Below, one piece after another: positions 18,536 to 27,048 of a stretch of 64,000 bases of DNA (positions are counted from its first letter, which is position 1; each line of letters begins with the position of its first letter). The position numbers and the translations under genes were made by a program. This DNA comes from Chryseobacterium taichungense (GTDB lineage: Bacteria > Bacteroidota > Bacteroidia > Flavobacteriales > Weeksellaceae). The notes beneath the pieces were generated by a model that saw nothing but the letters and a program-made list of their open reading frames with translations, was not told where the DNA came from and made no database searches. The stretch is taken from NCBI RefSeq assembly GCF_900109935.1, contig NZ_FOBV01000006.1, positions 204,533 to 268,532 on the forward strand, given 5' to 3'.

Positions 18536-21500
18536 ATGAAACAATTATTTACAACGGCGGGAGTGCTTTTCAGTATGACCGTATTCGCCCAGGTGGGGAT
18601 TAACAATACGTCCCCGAAAGCGACCTTAGACATTACCGCAAAAACTACCGGAAGCAAGCCTGAGGGGCTTATCGTTCCGCAGCTGACCGGAGATCAGATC
18701 CGTGCGGCAAGTACAGGTTCGACGCCGGTTTATGGGTCGGCGCAGAAGGGACTTATTCTTTTTGCCTCTGCCGCAGATACAGCCCCCGCAGGAGCCACAG
18801 CCAACATTACCGCTCCGGGGTATTATTATTTCGACGGCAGTGTGTGGCAGAAGATCTTAGGAAGCTCTTCAGGAGATACCACCAATGATGCCTTTGTTAA
18901 TGACACCAGCAATTCGATGGTAAAAATCGGAACAAAATCAGATGGTACGGCAAGAGCAACGGGAACCGATTTCGTCGTGACCGATAACGGCAGCGTAGGG
19001 ATAGGAACAGCTTCACCAAAAGGGCCCCTAAACATCAGTTATAGTAATGCGACTACTGCTATTACAAATTCAACGCTGTCACCTGGAATTATTTTGACCG
19101 GACAGTCAAATGCCTCAGGTGGAGGCCCGGGACTATACTTTGAAGGGCAGAATAACAATACCGGAACCCGGGTTTTCAAGTTCAATTTGATAAAAGATGC
19201 TTCAGGAGATGGATTACTCAATGTACGTTCCGTTTCTGACGATGCCGTTTCCGTGATAAGGTCCATCATGTCTATCAATGCGAGAGGCTATGTCGGAATC
19301 GGAACAGAAGCCCCAAAATCGTATTTTCATGCTAATACACCTACAGCAGGAGGCCTGGTTGACGCAGGAATTTTTTCCATTAATAATTGTGGAGGATCCT
19401 GTGGACAGCCTACGGCAAGAAATATTGTTCTCAATAATTTAAATGGGACTAACGGTTTGTTTGCATCGATTGATTTTGTTCCCAGCCTAGATCCAACGGC
19501 ACCATCCGGCGCTTCTATACAAGGGATCGACAGAGATGCCACCAATAACTATGCTGGTTTGGTATTTTATACAAGAAATGCTACCGATTATGCTTCAAGG
19601 ATGATCATAAAATCTTCCGGTAGAGTGGGGATCGGGACAAGTGCAGAAAGCCCACAAGCCACCCTGGATGTTAAAGCAATCAGCTCAGCCGGTACCAGCC
19701 CCGAAGGGATTATCGCCCCAAGGCTTTCTTTGACGGCACTCCAGGGATACACGTATGGTACGAATCAAACCGGTGCGATGGTTTATGTGAATTCAGTCTC
19801 CGGAACGCCCGCAGGACAGACTGCCAATGTGACCGCAGTAGGTTATTACTATTTTGACGGGACCAATTGGTTGAAAATGACTACCGGAGCCTCAGTAACC
19901 GATGCTACGACAACGGCTAAAGGGATTGTGCAGTTGGCAGGAGATTTATCCGGAACCGCAGCATCACCGAGCATTGCCACCAGTGCCGTAACCTCCGCTA
20001 AAATAGCAGACGGTACCGTAGCCAATGCAGATTTAGCTTCGGGTACAGGGGGGATTTACAAAGGAGACGGTTCATTATCCGGGAATACTACCGTGACACA
20101 GGGGACCAATACTTTAGCTTTTACCTCTACAGCAACTGCGGGAACCAGCCATTTTACGGTAGACGGAACAACCTTAAATGTAGATGCTGTTAATAATAGA
20201 GTGGGAATAGGGACAGCTGCTCCAAAAACATATCTTCAGGTACAATCACCGGCGGGCTCTGCTACTCCGGTAGCTGCTTTTTCCAGTGTTAATTGTGGGG
20301 CAGGATGTGGTCAAGGGACGGCAAGAAATATTGTCCTTAATAATAATCAGGCCAATAATAGTCTCTTTGCTTCCGTCGATTTTGTTCCGGGGACAGATCC
20401 AACGGGTAGTTCCGGCGCAACCATACAGGGAATTGACAGAGATGCCACCAATAACTATGCAGGGCTATCATTTTATACAAGAAATGCTACCGATTTTGCT
20501 TCACGTCTGGCGATAAAATCTTCCGGTAGCGTTGGGATAGGAGCAGGAGCGGAAAGTCCGAATGCTACTTTAGATGTTAAAGCGATCACTGCCGGTACCA
20601 GCCCCGAAGGGATTATCGCTCCAAGGCTTTCTTTGACGGCACTCCAGGGGTACACGTATGGTACGAATCAAACCGGTGCGATGGTTTATGTGAATTCAGT
20701 CTCCGGAACGCCCGCAGGACAGACTGCCAATGTGACCGCAGTAGGTTATTACTATTTTGACGGGACCAATTGGCAGAAAGTGGCTAACGGTGCTTCAGTA
20801 ACCGATGCAACGACAACGGCTAAAGGGATCGTACAGTTGGCAGGAGATCTAGCCGGAACCGCCGCATCACCGAGTATTGCCACCAGTGCCGTGACTTCCG
20901 CTAAAATAGCAGACGGTACCGTAGCCAATGCAGATTTAGCTTCGGGAGCAGGTGGAATTTACAAAGGAAGCGGTTCCTTATCCGGGAATACAACCGTGAC
21001 ACAGGGAACCAATACTTTGGCATTTAGTACCTCTGCCACCAATGGGTTTTCTGTGGCTGGGTCTACGCTTTCTGTAGATGGAGCGAATAATAGAGTGGGG
21101 ATAGGAACTGCATCACCAAATACAAAACTGCACACCGTAAGCAGCACTGCATATGGGGCATTTCAGATGCAGGATGGTAGTGAAGCCAGCGGGAAGTTTC
21201 TGAGCAGTAATGCAACAGGACAGGCCACTTGGGTAAATAGCCCTCTGACACCTGTTGCTTTTGGAGCCTTAAACACTACAACTATGACAGTTTCCCCAAA
21301 TACGTTTCTTAACAGTAGTGTCACTCTCACGCAAGGCAAATGGCTGGTATATGTGGGATTGCTTTTAACTACTACGGGTACGGCGACTACTACTGATAAT
21401 GCTTGGATACGACTAACGCTTGGAAGTAATAATTCCGGAACTTCAGCAACCCAATCCGGTTTTAATTTCCTGGCCAGTAGCTTGGTATCCGGTTGGCTTT

Positions 21501-21694
21501 CAACCGTTAATGCTACAGGAAGTGCATCATCGAAAAAATGGACATTTATAAACGGAGTCATTCCTGTAAATGTAACCAGTTCGAGCCAGACCATTTATCT
21601 GTGGACCAGGGAAATTGGTATTACTGGTACCGATCCCGGAGCTACTGTAAACAACGCTGGGGAAAACTATTTCTTCGCGGTACCAGCTAATTAA
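18536..21694 (+). CDS. Secreted tail-fibre-like surface protein, 1052 aa
   Basis: Signal peptide of 19 residues ending VFAQ, then VGINNTSPKATLDITAK, PEGLIVPQLTGDQI and GYYYFDGSVWQKI, in the same order as the 630-residue protein at 1656. Several (V)GIGT-x-(S/A)P-x-(A/T)-x-L motifs mark head-like repeats. Two long repeats of about 300 residues (903 bp) start near residues 280 and 581 (CGQxTARNIVLNN ... ATLDVKAI ... SPEGIIAPRLSL ... GIVQLAGDL ... TVTQGTNTLAF). A unique C-terminal domain of about 150 residues follows, beta-rich, beginning near TPVAFGALNT. Such proteins resemble phage tail fibres and trimeric adhesins; surface display is inferred. A terminator follows at 21759. Confidence 0.8.
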   Translation: MKQLFTTAGVLFSMTVFAQVGINNTSPKATLDITAKTTGSKPEGLIVPQLTGDQIRAASTGSTPVYGSAQKGLILFASAADTAPAGATANITAPGYYYFDGSVWQKILGSSSGDTTNDAFVNDTSNSMVKIGTKSDGTARATGTDFVVTDNGSVGIGTASPKGPLNISYSNATTAITNSTLSPGIILTGQSNASGGGPGLYFEGQNNNTGTRVFKFNLIKDASGDGLLNVRSVSDDAVSVIRSIMSINARGYVGIGTEAPKSYFHANTPTAGGLVDAGIFSINNCGGSCGQPTARNIVLNNLNGTNGLFASIDFVPSLDPTAPSGASIQGIDRDATNNYAGLVFYTRNATDYASRMIIKSSGRVGIGTSAESPQATLDVKAISSAGTSPEGIIAPRLSLTALQGYTYGTNQTGAMVYVNSVSGTPAGQTANVTAVGYYYFDGTNWLKMTTGASVTDATTTAKGIVQLAGDLSGTAASPSIATSAVTSAKIADGTVANADLASGTGGIYKGDGSLSGNTTVTQGTNTLAFTSTATAGTSHFTVDGTTLNVDAVNNRVGIGTAAPKTYLQVQSPAGSATPVAAFSSVNCGAGCGQGTARNIVLNNNQANNSLFASVDFVPGTDPTGSSGATIQGIDRDATNNYAGLSFYTRNATDFASRLAIKSSGSVGIGAGAESPNATLDVKAITAGTSPEGIIAPRLSLTALQGYTYGTNQTGAMVYVNSVSGTPAGQTANVTAVGYYYFDGTNWQKVANGASVTDATTTAKGIVQLAGDLAGTAASPSIATSAVTSAKIADGTVANADLASGAGGIYKGSGSLSGNTTVTQGTNTLAFSTSATNGFSVAGSTLSVDGANNRVGIGTASPNTKLHTVSSTAYGAFQMQDGSEASGKFLSSNATGQATWVNSPLTPVAFGALNTTTMTVSPNTFLNSSVTLTQGKWLVYVGLLLTTTGTATTTDNAWIRLTLGSNNSGTSATQSGFNFLASSLVSGWLSTVNATGSASSKKWTFINGVIPVNVTSSSQTIYLWTREIGITGTDPGATVNNAGENYFFAVPAN
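19376..21010 (+). repeat. 903-bp internal tandem duplication in the 1052-aa gene
   Basis: Equivalent codons lie 903 bp apart (for example SPEGII at 19697 and 20600). The 3' part, from SPEGIIAP to GTAASPSIATSAV, is almost identical at the base level. The 5' part (CGQ..TARNIVLNN to NATDYASR) is clearly more diverged. The second copy loses similarity near 21010. Confidence 0.85.
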
Positions 21695-21758
21695 CAAACT
21701 CATATAATCCATGCTGTTGATTCAAAATCTACAGATGGTATAAAAGTAAAATAGAACC

Positions 21759-21791
21759 AAACCTCATAGGTTTCAGAAACCTGTGAGGTTT
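21759..21791 (+). terminator. Terminator after the 1052-aa gene
   Basis: 15-bp stem AAACCTCATAGGTTT / AAACCTGTGAGGTTT with one wobble and loop CAG, followed by AAAAACC. It separates the surface-protein gene from the HU-like gene at 21825 by termination on the plus strand, and may also act on the other strand. Confidence 0.7.
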
Positions 21792-21824
21792 AAAAACCAA
21801 CAATCATTTTTAAAATAATAAACG

Positions 21825-22559
21825 ATGTCAAAAATTCTTCACAGAATCAAAGCGTATCTGTATGATAACGTTTTAACGAAAGACAATCCCAATGATTTCA
21901 CGGCGCGCACGGCGAGCGAGCGCAGCCTTACTGTTCAGCAGATCTGCCACGCAGCTGTATCCCGTGGCGGGGCAGACATCTCCGCCTCTTCCATGGAGCA
22001 CGCTACTGAGCTGTTCCTTAAGGAAATGGCCTACCAGCTTTGTGATGGCTTTTCGGTCAATACCGGTTACTTTACTGCAAGCACAACTATTAGAGGTGTA
22101 TTCGACAGCCCTTCAGAGACGTTTAACAAAGACAAGCACAGCATCATTTTCCAGTTCAACCAAGGCGAGAAGCTCCGCGCCGAGATCCCTAACATCGAGG
22201 TGAATATCTTAGGCGTCGCCGATTCTTCTGCAGTGATCTTACAGGTAACGGACGTGAAGAGTGGCTCGGTGAATGATCTTCTGACGCCTGGCAGAAACCT
22301 TAAGATTATAGGCAGCAAGATCAAAGTAGCAGGTGACGACTCTTTGGTAGGTATCTTTTTCGTAGACACCGCAACACAGGGAAGAACGAAAGTAGAGCAG
22401 AGTGATATTGTGACCAATAATCCTTCGGAAGTTATGGTGGTAATTCCTGAATTAGCAGCAGGAACTTATAGAATAGAGATCGTAACACAATATGCAGGCA
22501 GTATTATTCTAAAGGAACCTCGCATCGCAACCTTTGACAGAGAATTGGCCGTAGAATAA
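21825..22559 (+). CDS. HU/IHF-like DNA-binding protein with DUF4469-type C-terminus, 244 aa
   Basis: The N-terminal part, about residues 1-120, resembles the HU-like DNA-binding domain of the Bacteroidota Bvu_2165 type: a helical start, RTASERSLTVQQICHAAVSRGGADISA, then a basic beta arm region. The C-terminal part, about 130-240, fits the DUF4469 Ig-like fold (GRNLKIIGSKIKVAGDDSLVGIFFVD ... AGTYRIEIVTQY). There is no signal peptide, so it is cytoplasmic. Its GC is higher than core genes. It sits just after the surface locus and just before a 23-bp tandem repeat array, but shares no obvious promoter with either. Role: probably nucleoid binding; the specific target is unknown. Confidence 0.75.
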   Translation: MSKILHRIKAYLYDNVLTKDNPNDFTARTASERSLTVQQICHAAVSRGGADISASSMEHATELFLKEMAYQLCDGFSVNTGYFTASTTIRGVFDSPSETFNKDKHSIIFQFNQGEKLRAEIPNIEVNILGVADSSAVILQVTDVKSGSVNDLLTPGRNLKIIGSKIKVAGDDSLVGIFFVDTATQGRTKVEQSDIVTNNPSEVMVVIPELAAGTYRIEIVTQYAGSIILKEPRIATFDRELAVE

Positions 22560-22566
22560 CAAGCGG

Positions 22567-22658
22567 ATTGCATCGGTGCATGCAAGCGGATTGCAAGGGT
22601 GCTTGTAAGGGTATTGCAAGGAGGCTTGCAAGATGATTGCAAGGGAGCATGCAACCGG
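22567..22658 (+). repeat. Four 23-bp tandem repeats, near-palindromic
   Basis: Four units of 23 bp begin ATTGCA at 22567, 22590, 22613 and 22636. Each pairs an ATTGCAAGG half with a CTTGCAAG half, so one unit is nearly self-complementary (for example TTGCAAGGAGGCTTGCAA). Units differ by a few bases and have no spacers, so this is not a CRISPR array. It starts 8 nt after the stop of the HU-like gene. Confidence 0.85.
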
Positions 22659-22765
22659 TTTGTTCTAACAAACATATCCTAATCCTAAAATTATATTATA
22701 CAGTTAAGGTATATATCAGCGCAAAAGCATTCCATCATGAGGGATGGGTATTTTCATCAGTGTGT

Positions 22766-22803
22766 GCTCCGGTTGGGAAATCTTTTCCGGCCGGAGCTTT
22801 TTT
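22766..22803 (+). terminator. CTCCGG-type terminator-like element, copy 2
   Basis: GCTCCGG (22766-22772) pairs with CCGGAGC (22791-22797), followed by six T. It is related in both arms and tail to the element at 16603. Confidence 0.6.
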
Positions 22804-22853
22804 GTAGGGTGGCTGAGCGGAAGGACTGGTGGCTTCGTGTGTGGCAGCGTAAT

Positions 22854-22915
22854 AAACCACCCCGTCGCAAATTCCGATGGAATTTCCGCCACCCCTCCGG
22901 TGGAGGGGAATTGGG
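22854..22915 (+). repeat. Dispersed CACCCCGTC/CCCCTCC element, plus orientation
   Basis: AAACCACCCCGTCG, an AAATTCC..GGAATTT hairpin, then CCCCTCC-GG-TGGAGGGG. Same family as 17831 and 18246, with an inverted copy at 23027-23089 and a partial one at 16804. Confidence 0.8.
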
Positions 22916-23026
22916 AATTGGGCGGTTTTAGATAACGAATGCTCCTGCTACTGTGGCTTCGGCTCCGCTCAGCCACCGTTGGCCTGGAGAGTTGAGAGTG
23001 GAGTACTGAAGGGGGTAAGGCGGTAC

Positions 23027-23089
23027 AAAATTCCCCTCAGTGGAGGGGTGGCAAAAATTCAAAGAATTTTTGGTGGGGTGGTTGGGTTT
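23027..23089 (-). repeat. Dispersed CACCCCGTC/CCCCTCC element, minus orientation
   Basis: Reads on the plus strand as AAATTCCCCTC..GAGGGGTGG, AAAAATTC..GAATTTTT, GGTGGGGTGGTT, the reverse of the element at 22854. The pair flanks a GTGGCT hairpin element, so a large cruciform is possible. Confidence 0.8.
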
Positions 23090-23144
23090 AAGGAAGATTC
23101 CGGGTTGGTGGCTGAGCGGAGTAGAAGCCACCATTCAACGGGGG

Positions 23145-23664
23145 ATCACGCTCCCTTGTCATCCCGTAGGGATCTAAGCCTGAATCTTTCCAGGATAATG
23201 TTAACGATGCCGAGATTCCTACGGAAATCACAGATTCGACGTAGTCAATGACAAAGTGTGTGGGGAGTTTTCGGGAGTTTTAGAGTATGAGCGTTTCGGC
23301 GTCTTAGGTTTATGGATATTTCTACAGAACGACAGAAAGTGGTCGACTGGCAGACCTTGAGGTTCTCGAAGGGTCATTACACGGTGGCTTTGACTCCGCT
23401 CAGCCACCATTGAACAGAGGACATCACGCTCCCTTATCATCCCGTAGGGATCTAAGCCTGAATCTTTCCAGGATAATGTTAACGATGCCGAGATTCCTAC
23501 GGAAATCACAGATTCGACGTAGTCAATGACAAAGTGTGTGGGTAGTTTTCGGGAGTTTTAGAGTATGAGCGTTCAGCGTCTTAGGTTTATGGATATTTCT
23601 ACAGAACGACAAAAAGCGTTCAGCTGGCGGACCCCTGAGGTTCTCGAAGGGTCGCGTTACAACT
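23145..23664. repeat. Tandem pair of 278-bp repeats
   Basis: Unit 1 is 23145-23422. Unit 2, 23423 to about 23664, matches it almost base for base over the first 150 nt and then with small indels. Each unit holds GTAGGGATCT..AGATTCCTAC inverted arms and ends in a GTGGCT hairpin element, which is in opposite orientation in the two units. A degenerate third copy is at about 16930-17035. Confidence 0.85.
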
Positions 23665-23727
23665 GGTGGCTGAGCGGAGTCGAAGCCAAAAATAACGGCT
23701 CCCAAATCGGAGCCGTTTATATATCGA

Positions 23728-25962
23728 TTATTGTCCCTGTTGCAGCACGCCGCTGCTTTCTTCTTTTTTGGTCTGGTTGAGGATGTTGGCATCTTCCTTG
23801 GCCAGCTTGTTTTTCGTCGGAATCTTGTAATTGACGGAAAGACCGAAGTTTCTGGTGTCGTATTTACTTTTGATGTAAACCGATTCACCCGTAGGAGGAT
23901 TTGACCGTACCTGCATCACCTGTCCGTTGAAGATATCATTCGCAAATATGGAAACGGTTAAGCGATTATCCATGAATTTCTTTGTCACCGTGAGATCAAA
24001 AGAATTGTTGAACGGTTTCTCGGCCGTGAAATAGAAATATCCCGCTTTTGGGGTAAGGTAACTGTAATTGGCCGTCAGCTTAATATCTTTCGGTAAAATG
24101 ATCTGCGTCATGATGTTGAAGATCCAGAAGCCTTTGTTATTCAAATTGTCAATATCATGTTTCTGGTACCCGGCGTATAAGTACATGAAATTAATTTTAT
24201 CGGGATTAAAATTAAACTTCATGATCTCACTCAGCGGTTTGCTGAAGATCATAAACGGAACAGGCAATCCGACATTGAAATTATGAATTCTCATGTCTGA
24301 AATATTAATCTGCTCGTTGAATAAATTCCTGCCGTCTTTCCTGATGATCTGTGCCACCTGGTTTTTTGCTGAACTCACACTATAGCCGATGAATGCATAA
24401 TCGAAAGCTGAAATCTTCAGTTCATAATTATCGAAGATCGTCGGCTGGAGATTCGGGTTACCGGTCACTTGGGTGTTAGGTCCCTGGAAGGTCACGTTAT
24501 TCGGGTTTAGCGCAGAGATACTGGGTAAGCTTATTTTTTTGTTATAATTGGCTGCTACATAAACCTGGTTCATGAGGTTGTACTGAACACTGGCATTCGG
24601 GAATAATTTAAACTTATTGAAAGGAATAAGATCGGCTTCCGTAAGCACATTATTTTTGTCGTAATATCTGGTAATCCCCGAAATGTCATAGTTCTCGGCA
24701 CGGGTTCCCAGGATGAAATCAAATTTTTTCAGCTTTGCCTGGAATTCAAGATAGGTAGATGTTGTTTGCCTTGTGTAATCGAGATTGGTGATGCCTTTGC
24801 TTTCAGTATCAAACTTCTGATGTTCGTACAACCCGCCCAAGCTTACTTTTCCCCCGTCAAGAAGGTTGAGTGGCTGTGAATAATCCACTTTGAAATTGGC
24901 AATTCTCATGTCGGATTTATTATCTAAAACATTTCCCAAAGAGATCCGTGGTTCCGGAGTGTTTATATCTTCATAGGTTTTATCTCTGAAAATATTATCC
25001 TGCGCAAACTTATTATCGGATTTGGTATATCCAAACTGGAAATCCAGTTTCTGAGCTTTGTCGGTAAAGCGCTTTTGGTAAGTCGCGACGGCTTCCTGTC
25101 TTGTGGTAAGGGTATGGGCCGCATCGGATGCGTCAAAACGGAAATTCCGGTACGTATACGCCGCAGGGTCGGATCCGGGGATCTGTTGTTTTTCCTCGCC
25201 GATACCGTCGCTTAAGGTATAATTGTCATTGTTGTTATGGTAAATATTATAGTTTAATAACAATCGGTCTTGTCCCAGATCAAAAGTGATCCCCGATTTG
25301 GCGAAGTAGCCTCTTCCGAATCTGTCGGTATTGCTGGTCAAGAGATCGTCCTGTTTGCCACTCAGCATACTTTCACGGTAGTTCTGACCAATATTTAATT
25401 GCCATCCGAAGATTTTATTTCTTGCATTTAAATTTAACGAGTTGCTCGTTCTGCTTCGGAATTTATCATAGTTCGTGAATGAGTAGTTTCCGGAATACGT
25501 AGCCGTTAAATATTTATTGGCGTTCTTATTGGTGATGATGTTCATGATGGCGCCTCCTGAAGTAGCGGGAAATTCGGCCCCCGGCTGGGTAATCACCTCA
25601 ATTCTGTCTACGGAATTGGCGGGCATTCCTTCAAGGAACGAGTTAAGCTCATTGGAAGTGATATTTAAAGGTCTTCCGTTGAGGTATACATCGAGCACTT
25701 TTCCCTGGTACATCATTCCGGCGATATCAGTAGATACCAGCCCCGGCAGTTTCTTAATCCCTTCTAAAACATTACCGTTATTAAGCTGTGGCTGCTCCGA
25801 AAAGTCGAAAATCGTACGGTCGGCTTTCTGCTCAACGGCTTTTTTAGTTTTGGTGATGGTGACCCCTTCAATTTCTTTTTCTTTAACCTGGTTATTGGTC
25901 TTTTCCTGAGCGTACGTAAAGACTGCACCCAGAAACGATAAAGCAATAATTGTTTTTTTCAT
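23728..25962 (-). CDS. TonB-dependent receptor-like outer-membrane beta-barrel protein, 744 aa
   Basis: Signal peptide of 18 residues (cleaved after TYAQ), a short linker, then a plug-like domain: EGVTITKTKKAVEQKADRTIF, LEGIKKLPGLV, LDVYLNGRPLNI, RIEVITQPGAEFPATSGGAIMNIIT (about residues 32-143). The rest is a large beta-barrel of the OMP_b-brl_3 type ending in alternating aromatic strands. No carboxypeptidase-like N-terminal domain precedes the plug, which separates it from SusC-type proteins. It is monocistronic on the minus strand with the repeat cluster downstream. The substrate is unknown and nothing nearby indicates one. Confidence 0.85.
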   Translation of the reverse strand: MKKTIIALSFLGAVFTYAQEKTNNQVKEKEIEGVTITKTKKAVEQKADRTIFDFSEQPQLNNGNVLEGIKKLPGLVSTDIAGMMYQGKVLDVYLNGRPLNITSNELNSFLEGMPANSVDRIEVITQPGAEFPATSGGAIMNIITNKNANKYLTATYSGNYSFTNYDKFRSRTSNSLNLNARNKIFGWQLNIGQNYRESMLSGKQDDLLTSNTDRFGRGYFAKSGITFDLGQDRLLLNYNIYHNNNDNYTLSDGIGEEKQQIPGSDPAAYTYRNFRFDASDAAHTLTTRQEAVATYQKRFTDKAQKLDFQFGYTKSDNKFAQDNIFRDKTYEDINTPEPRISLGNVLDNKSDMRIANFKVDYSQPLNLLDGGKVSLGGLYEHQKFDTESKGITNLDYTRQTTSTYLEFQAKLKKFDFILGTRAENYDISGITRYYDKNNVLTEADLIPFNKFKLFPNASVQYNLMNQVYVAANYNKKISLPSISALNPNNVTFQGPNTQVTGNPNLQPTIFDNYELKISAFDYAFIGYSVSSAKNQVAQIIRKDGRNLFNEQINISDMRIHNFNVGLPVPFMIFSKPLSEIMKFNFNPDKINFMYLYAGYQKHDIDNLNNKGFWIFNIMTQIILPKDIKLTANYSYLTPKAGYFYFTAEKPFNNSFDLTVTKKFMDNRLTVSIFANDIFNGQVMQVRSNPPTGESVYIKSKYDTRNFGLSVNYKIPTKNKLAKEDANILNQTKKEESSGVLQQGQ

Positions 25963-26018
25963 AATGTCTTGTCGTATCAGGTTAGACGCATGAAAATGTT
26001 TTTTGTTACAGGGGTAAC

Positions 26019-26834
26019 TTATTTTATATACTTTAAAACAGATTCGGGTCTGTATTTGGGGCTTCGTTTCAGAAAATCCACGAAAAATGCGGTATGGGTA
26101 GCTCCCATAAGCAGGATGATGCGGTCATTTTCATTAATACTGATCTTATTGAAGTTGGAAAACATCACGAGGTTCCGGTGATACATCTTTGCTGCTTCGT
26201 AGGCTCCTTCGTTCCCGTCTTTTGTGGAGACATAAGTGAGCATATCTGCATTGATGTTGATCAACATATCGAGCATCTGCGAATCATTATTGAGTTTAAA
26301 CAATTGGCGGAAGGTCATTTTATCCTCAGGATATTTTTTCTCGGCAGCGTCTACAAGTTCACCATATTGCTCATAGGTTTTGTCATCCCGTTTGTTTTTG
26401 AGATGATAGTAGAGGCTGTAGTCGTAACCTTCCTTATAATCTATACCGAAGATTTTAGATGTATGGGAAAGTCTTCCGATTTCGAAGGCCAGTAATTCTA
26501 TTTCGCCAGGATTTTCATACTTCTTTTCAGGATCGTCCAGGTATTCTGAATAGGCTTTAAGAAGCTTTTCATTGTTTTCGGGCAATTCTTCCACAACGAT
26601 AATGGTGGGTCTGAAGGCGGCGATCTCTTTTGCAACCTCATGGATTCTCCGTTTATTTTCTGCGCTGTGCTCATCAAATGCTGTTGTATTGGCATCAGAT
26701 GTCGTTCCCATATGGAATGTAGCGATATTTAAGACAGGAACAGCGTCATCCAATTTATCTTTAAACGGAAACTGCTGTGCTTGTACGGAAACTGCGAAAG
26801 CAAGGGTAAGCAAAGTTATATGTATGGTTTTCAT
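26019..26834 (-). CDS. DUF5694-like secreted protein, 271 aa
   Basis: Signal peptide of about 19 residues (to VQAQ). Residues recall the TraB/TIKI/EreA-type metal-hydrolase fold: FHM near 40, VVEE near 76, an HRNL motif near 220 and GATH near 248. The paralog at 27049 keeps the same positions (SFHFD, IEAD, YNRNL, GNGH), which supports an active site of His, Glu, Arg and His. The family assignment to DUF5694 is from memory of similar flavobacterial proteins. Probably periplasmic. Enzyme activity and substrate unknown. Its own 5' region separates it from the neighbour by 214 nt. Confidence 0.65.
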   Translation of the reverse strand: MKTIHITLLTLAFAVSVQAQQFPFKDKLDDAVPVLNIATFHMGTTSDANTTAFDEHSAENKRRIHEVAKEIAAFRPTIIVVEELPENNEKLLKAYSEYLDDPEKKYENPGEIELLAFEIGRLSHTSKIFGIDYKEGYDYSLYYHLKNKRDDKTYEQYGELVDAAEKKYPEDKMTFRQLFKLNNDSQMLDMLININADMLTYVSTKDGNEGAYEAAKMYHRNLVMFSNFNKISINENDRIILLMGATHTAFFVDFLKRSPKYRPESVLKYIK

Positions 26835-27048
26835 AGTAAATGGTTATAGAAAAGGGAAGGTTTGTGACATAAGCAATAAGTTTGTTTAAACTTTTTATCT
26901 AACCACAAAAGCCAGAAAAGATAATCTTAAAGCATTGATTAGAATATGCAAAGTTCTCAAAAGAATAAAATCAAAGATTTTTTTAAAACTATTGTGATCT
27001 TTTTCATTTATACTCATCAACAAAGTTGATTCTCAAAAATAATATGCC

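Larger units (their letters stand above)
22659..23727. other. Repeat cluster between the surface locus and the receptor gene
   Basis: No gene is supported in about 1.07 kb. It contains a CTCCGG terminator-like element (22766-22803), two oppositely oriented dispersed elements (22854-22915 and 23027-23089), several GTGGCT..AGCCAC hairpin elements (22953-22976, 23107-23132, 23383-23408, 23665-23688) and a tandem pair of 278-bp repeats (23145-23422, 23423-about 23664). Open frames here change product with each repeat and lack domains. Confidence 0.75.

Noticed and set aside
22567..22658. CRISPR array
   Set aside because: Four 23-bp units are directly adjacent without spacers, and no cas gene is present in the window.
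17831..23700. Insertion sequence or transposon
   Set aside because: Repeats are plentiful but no transposase ORF, terminal inverted repeat pair with target duplication, or integrase of mobile type was found; xerD at 42615 is housekeeping-like.
22716..23888. ORFs of 60-125 aa across the 22.7-23.9 kb repeat cluster
   Set aside because: Peptides are repeated hairpin and dispersed-repeat translations (for example AERSRSH); no start or domain evidence.
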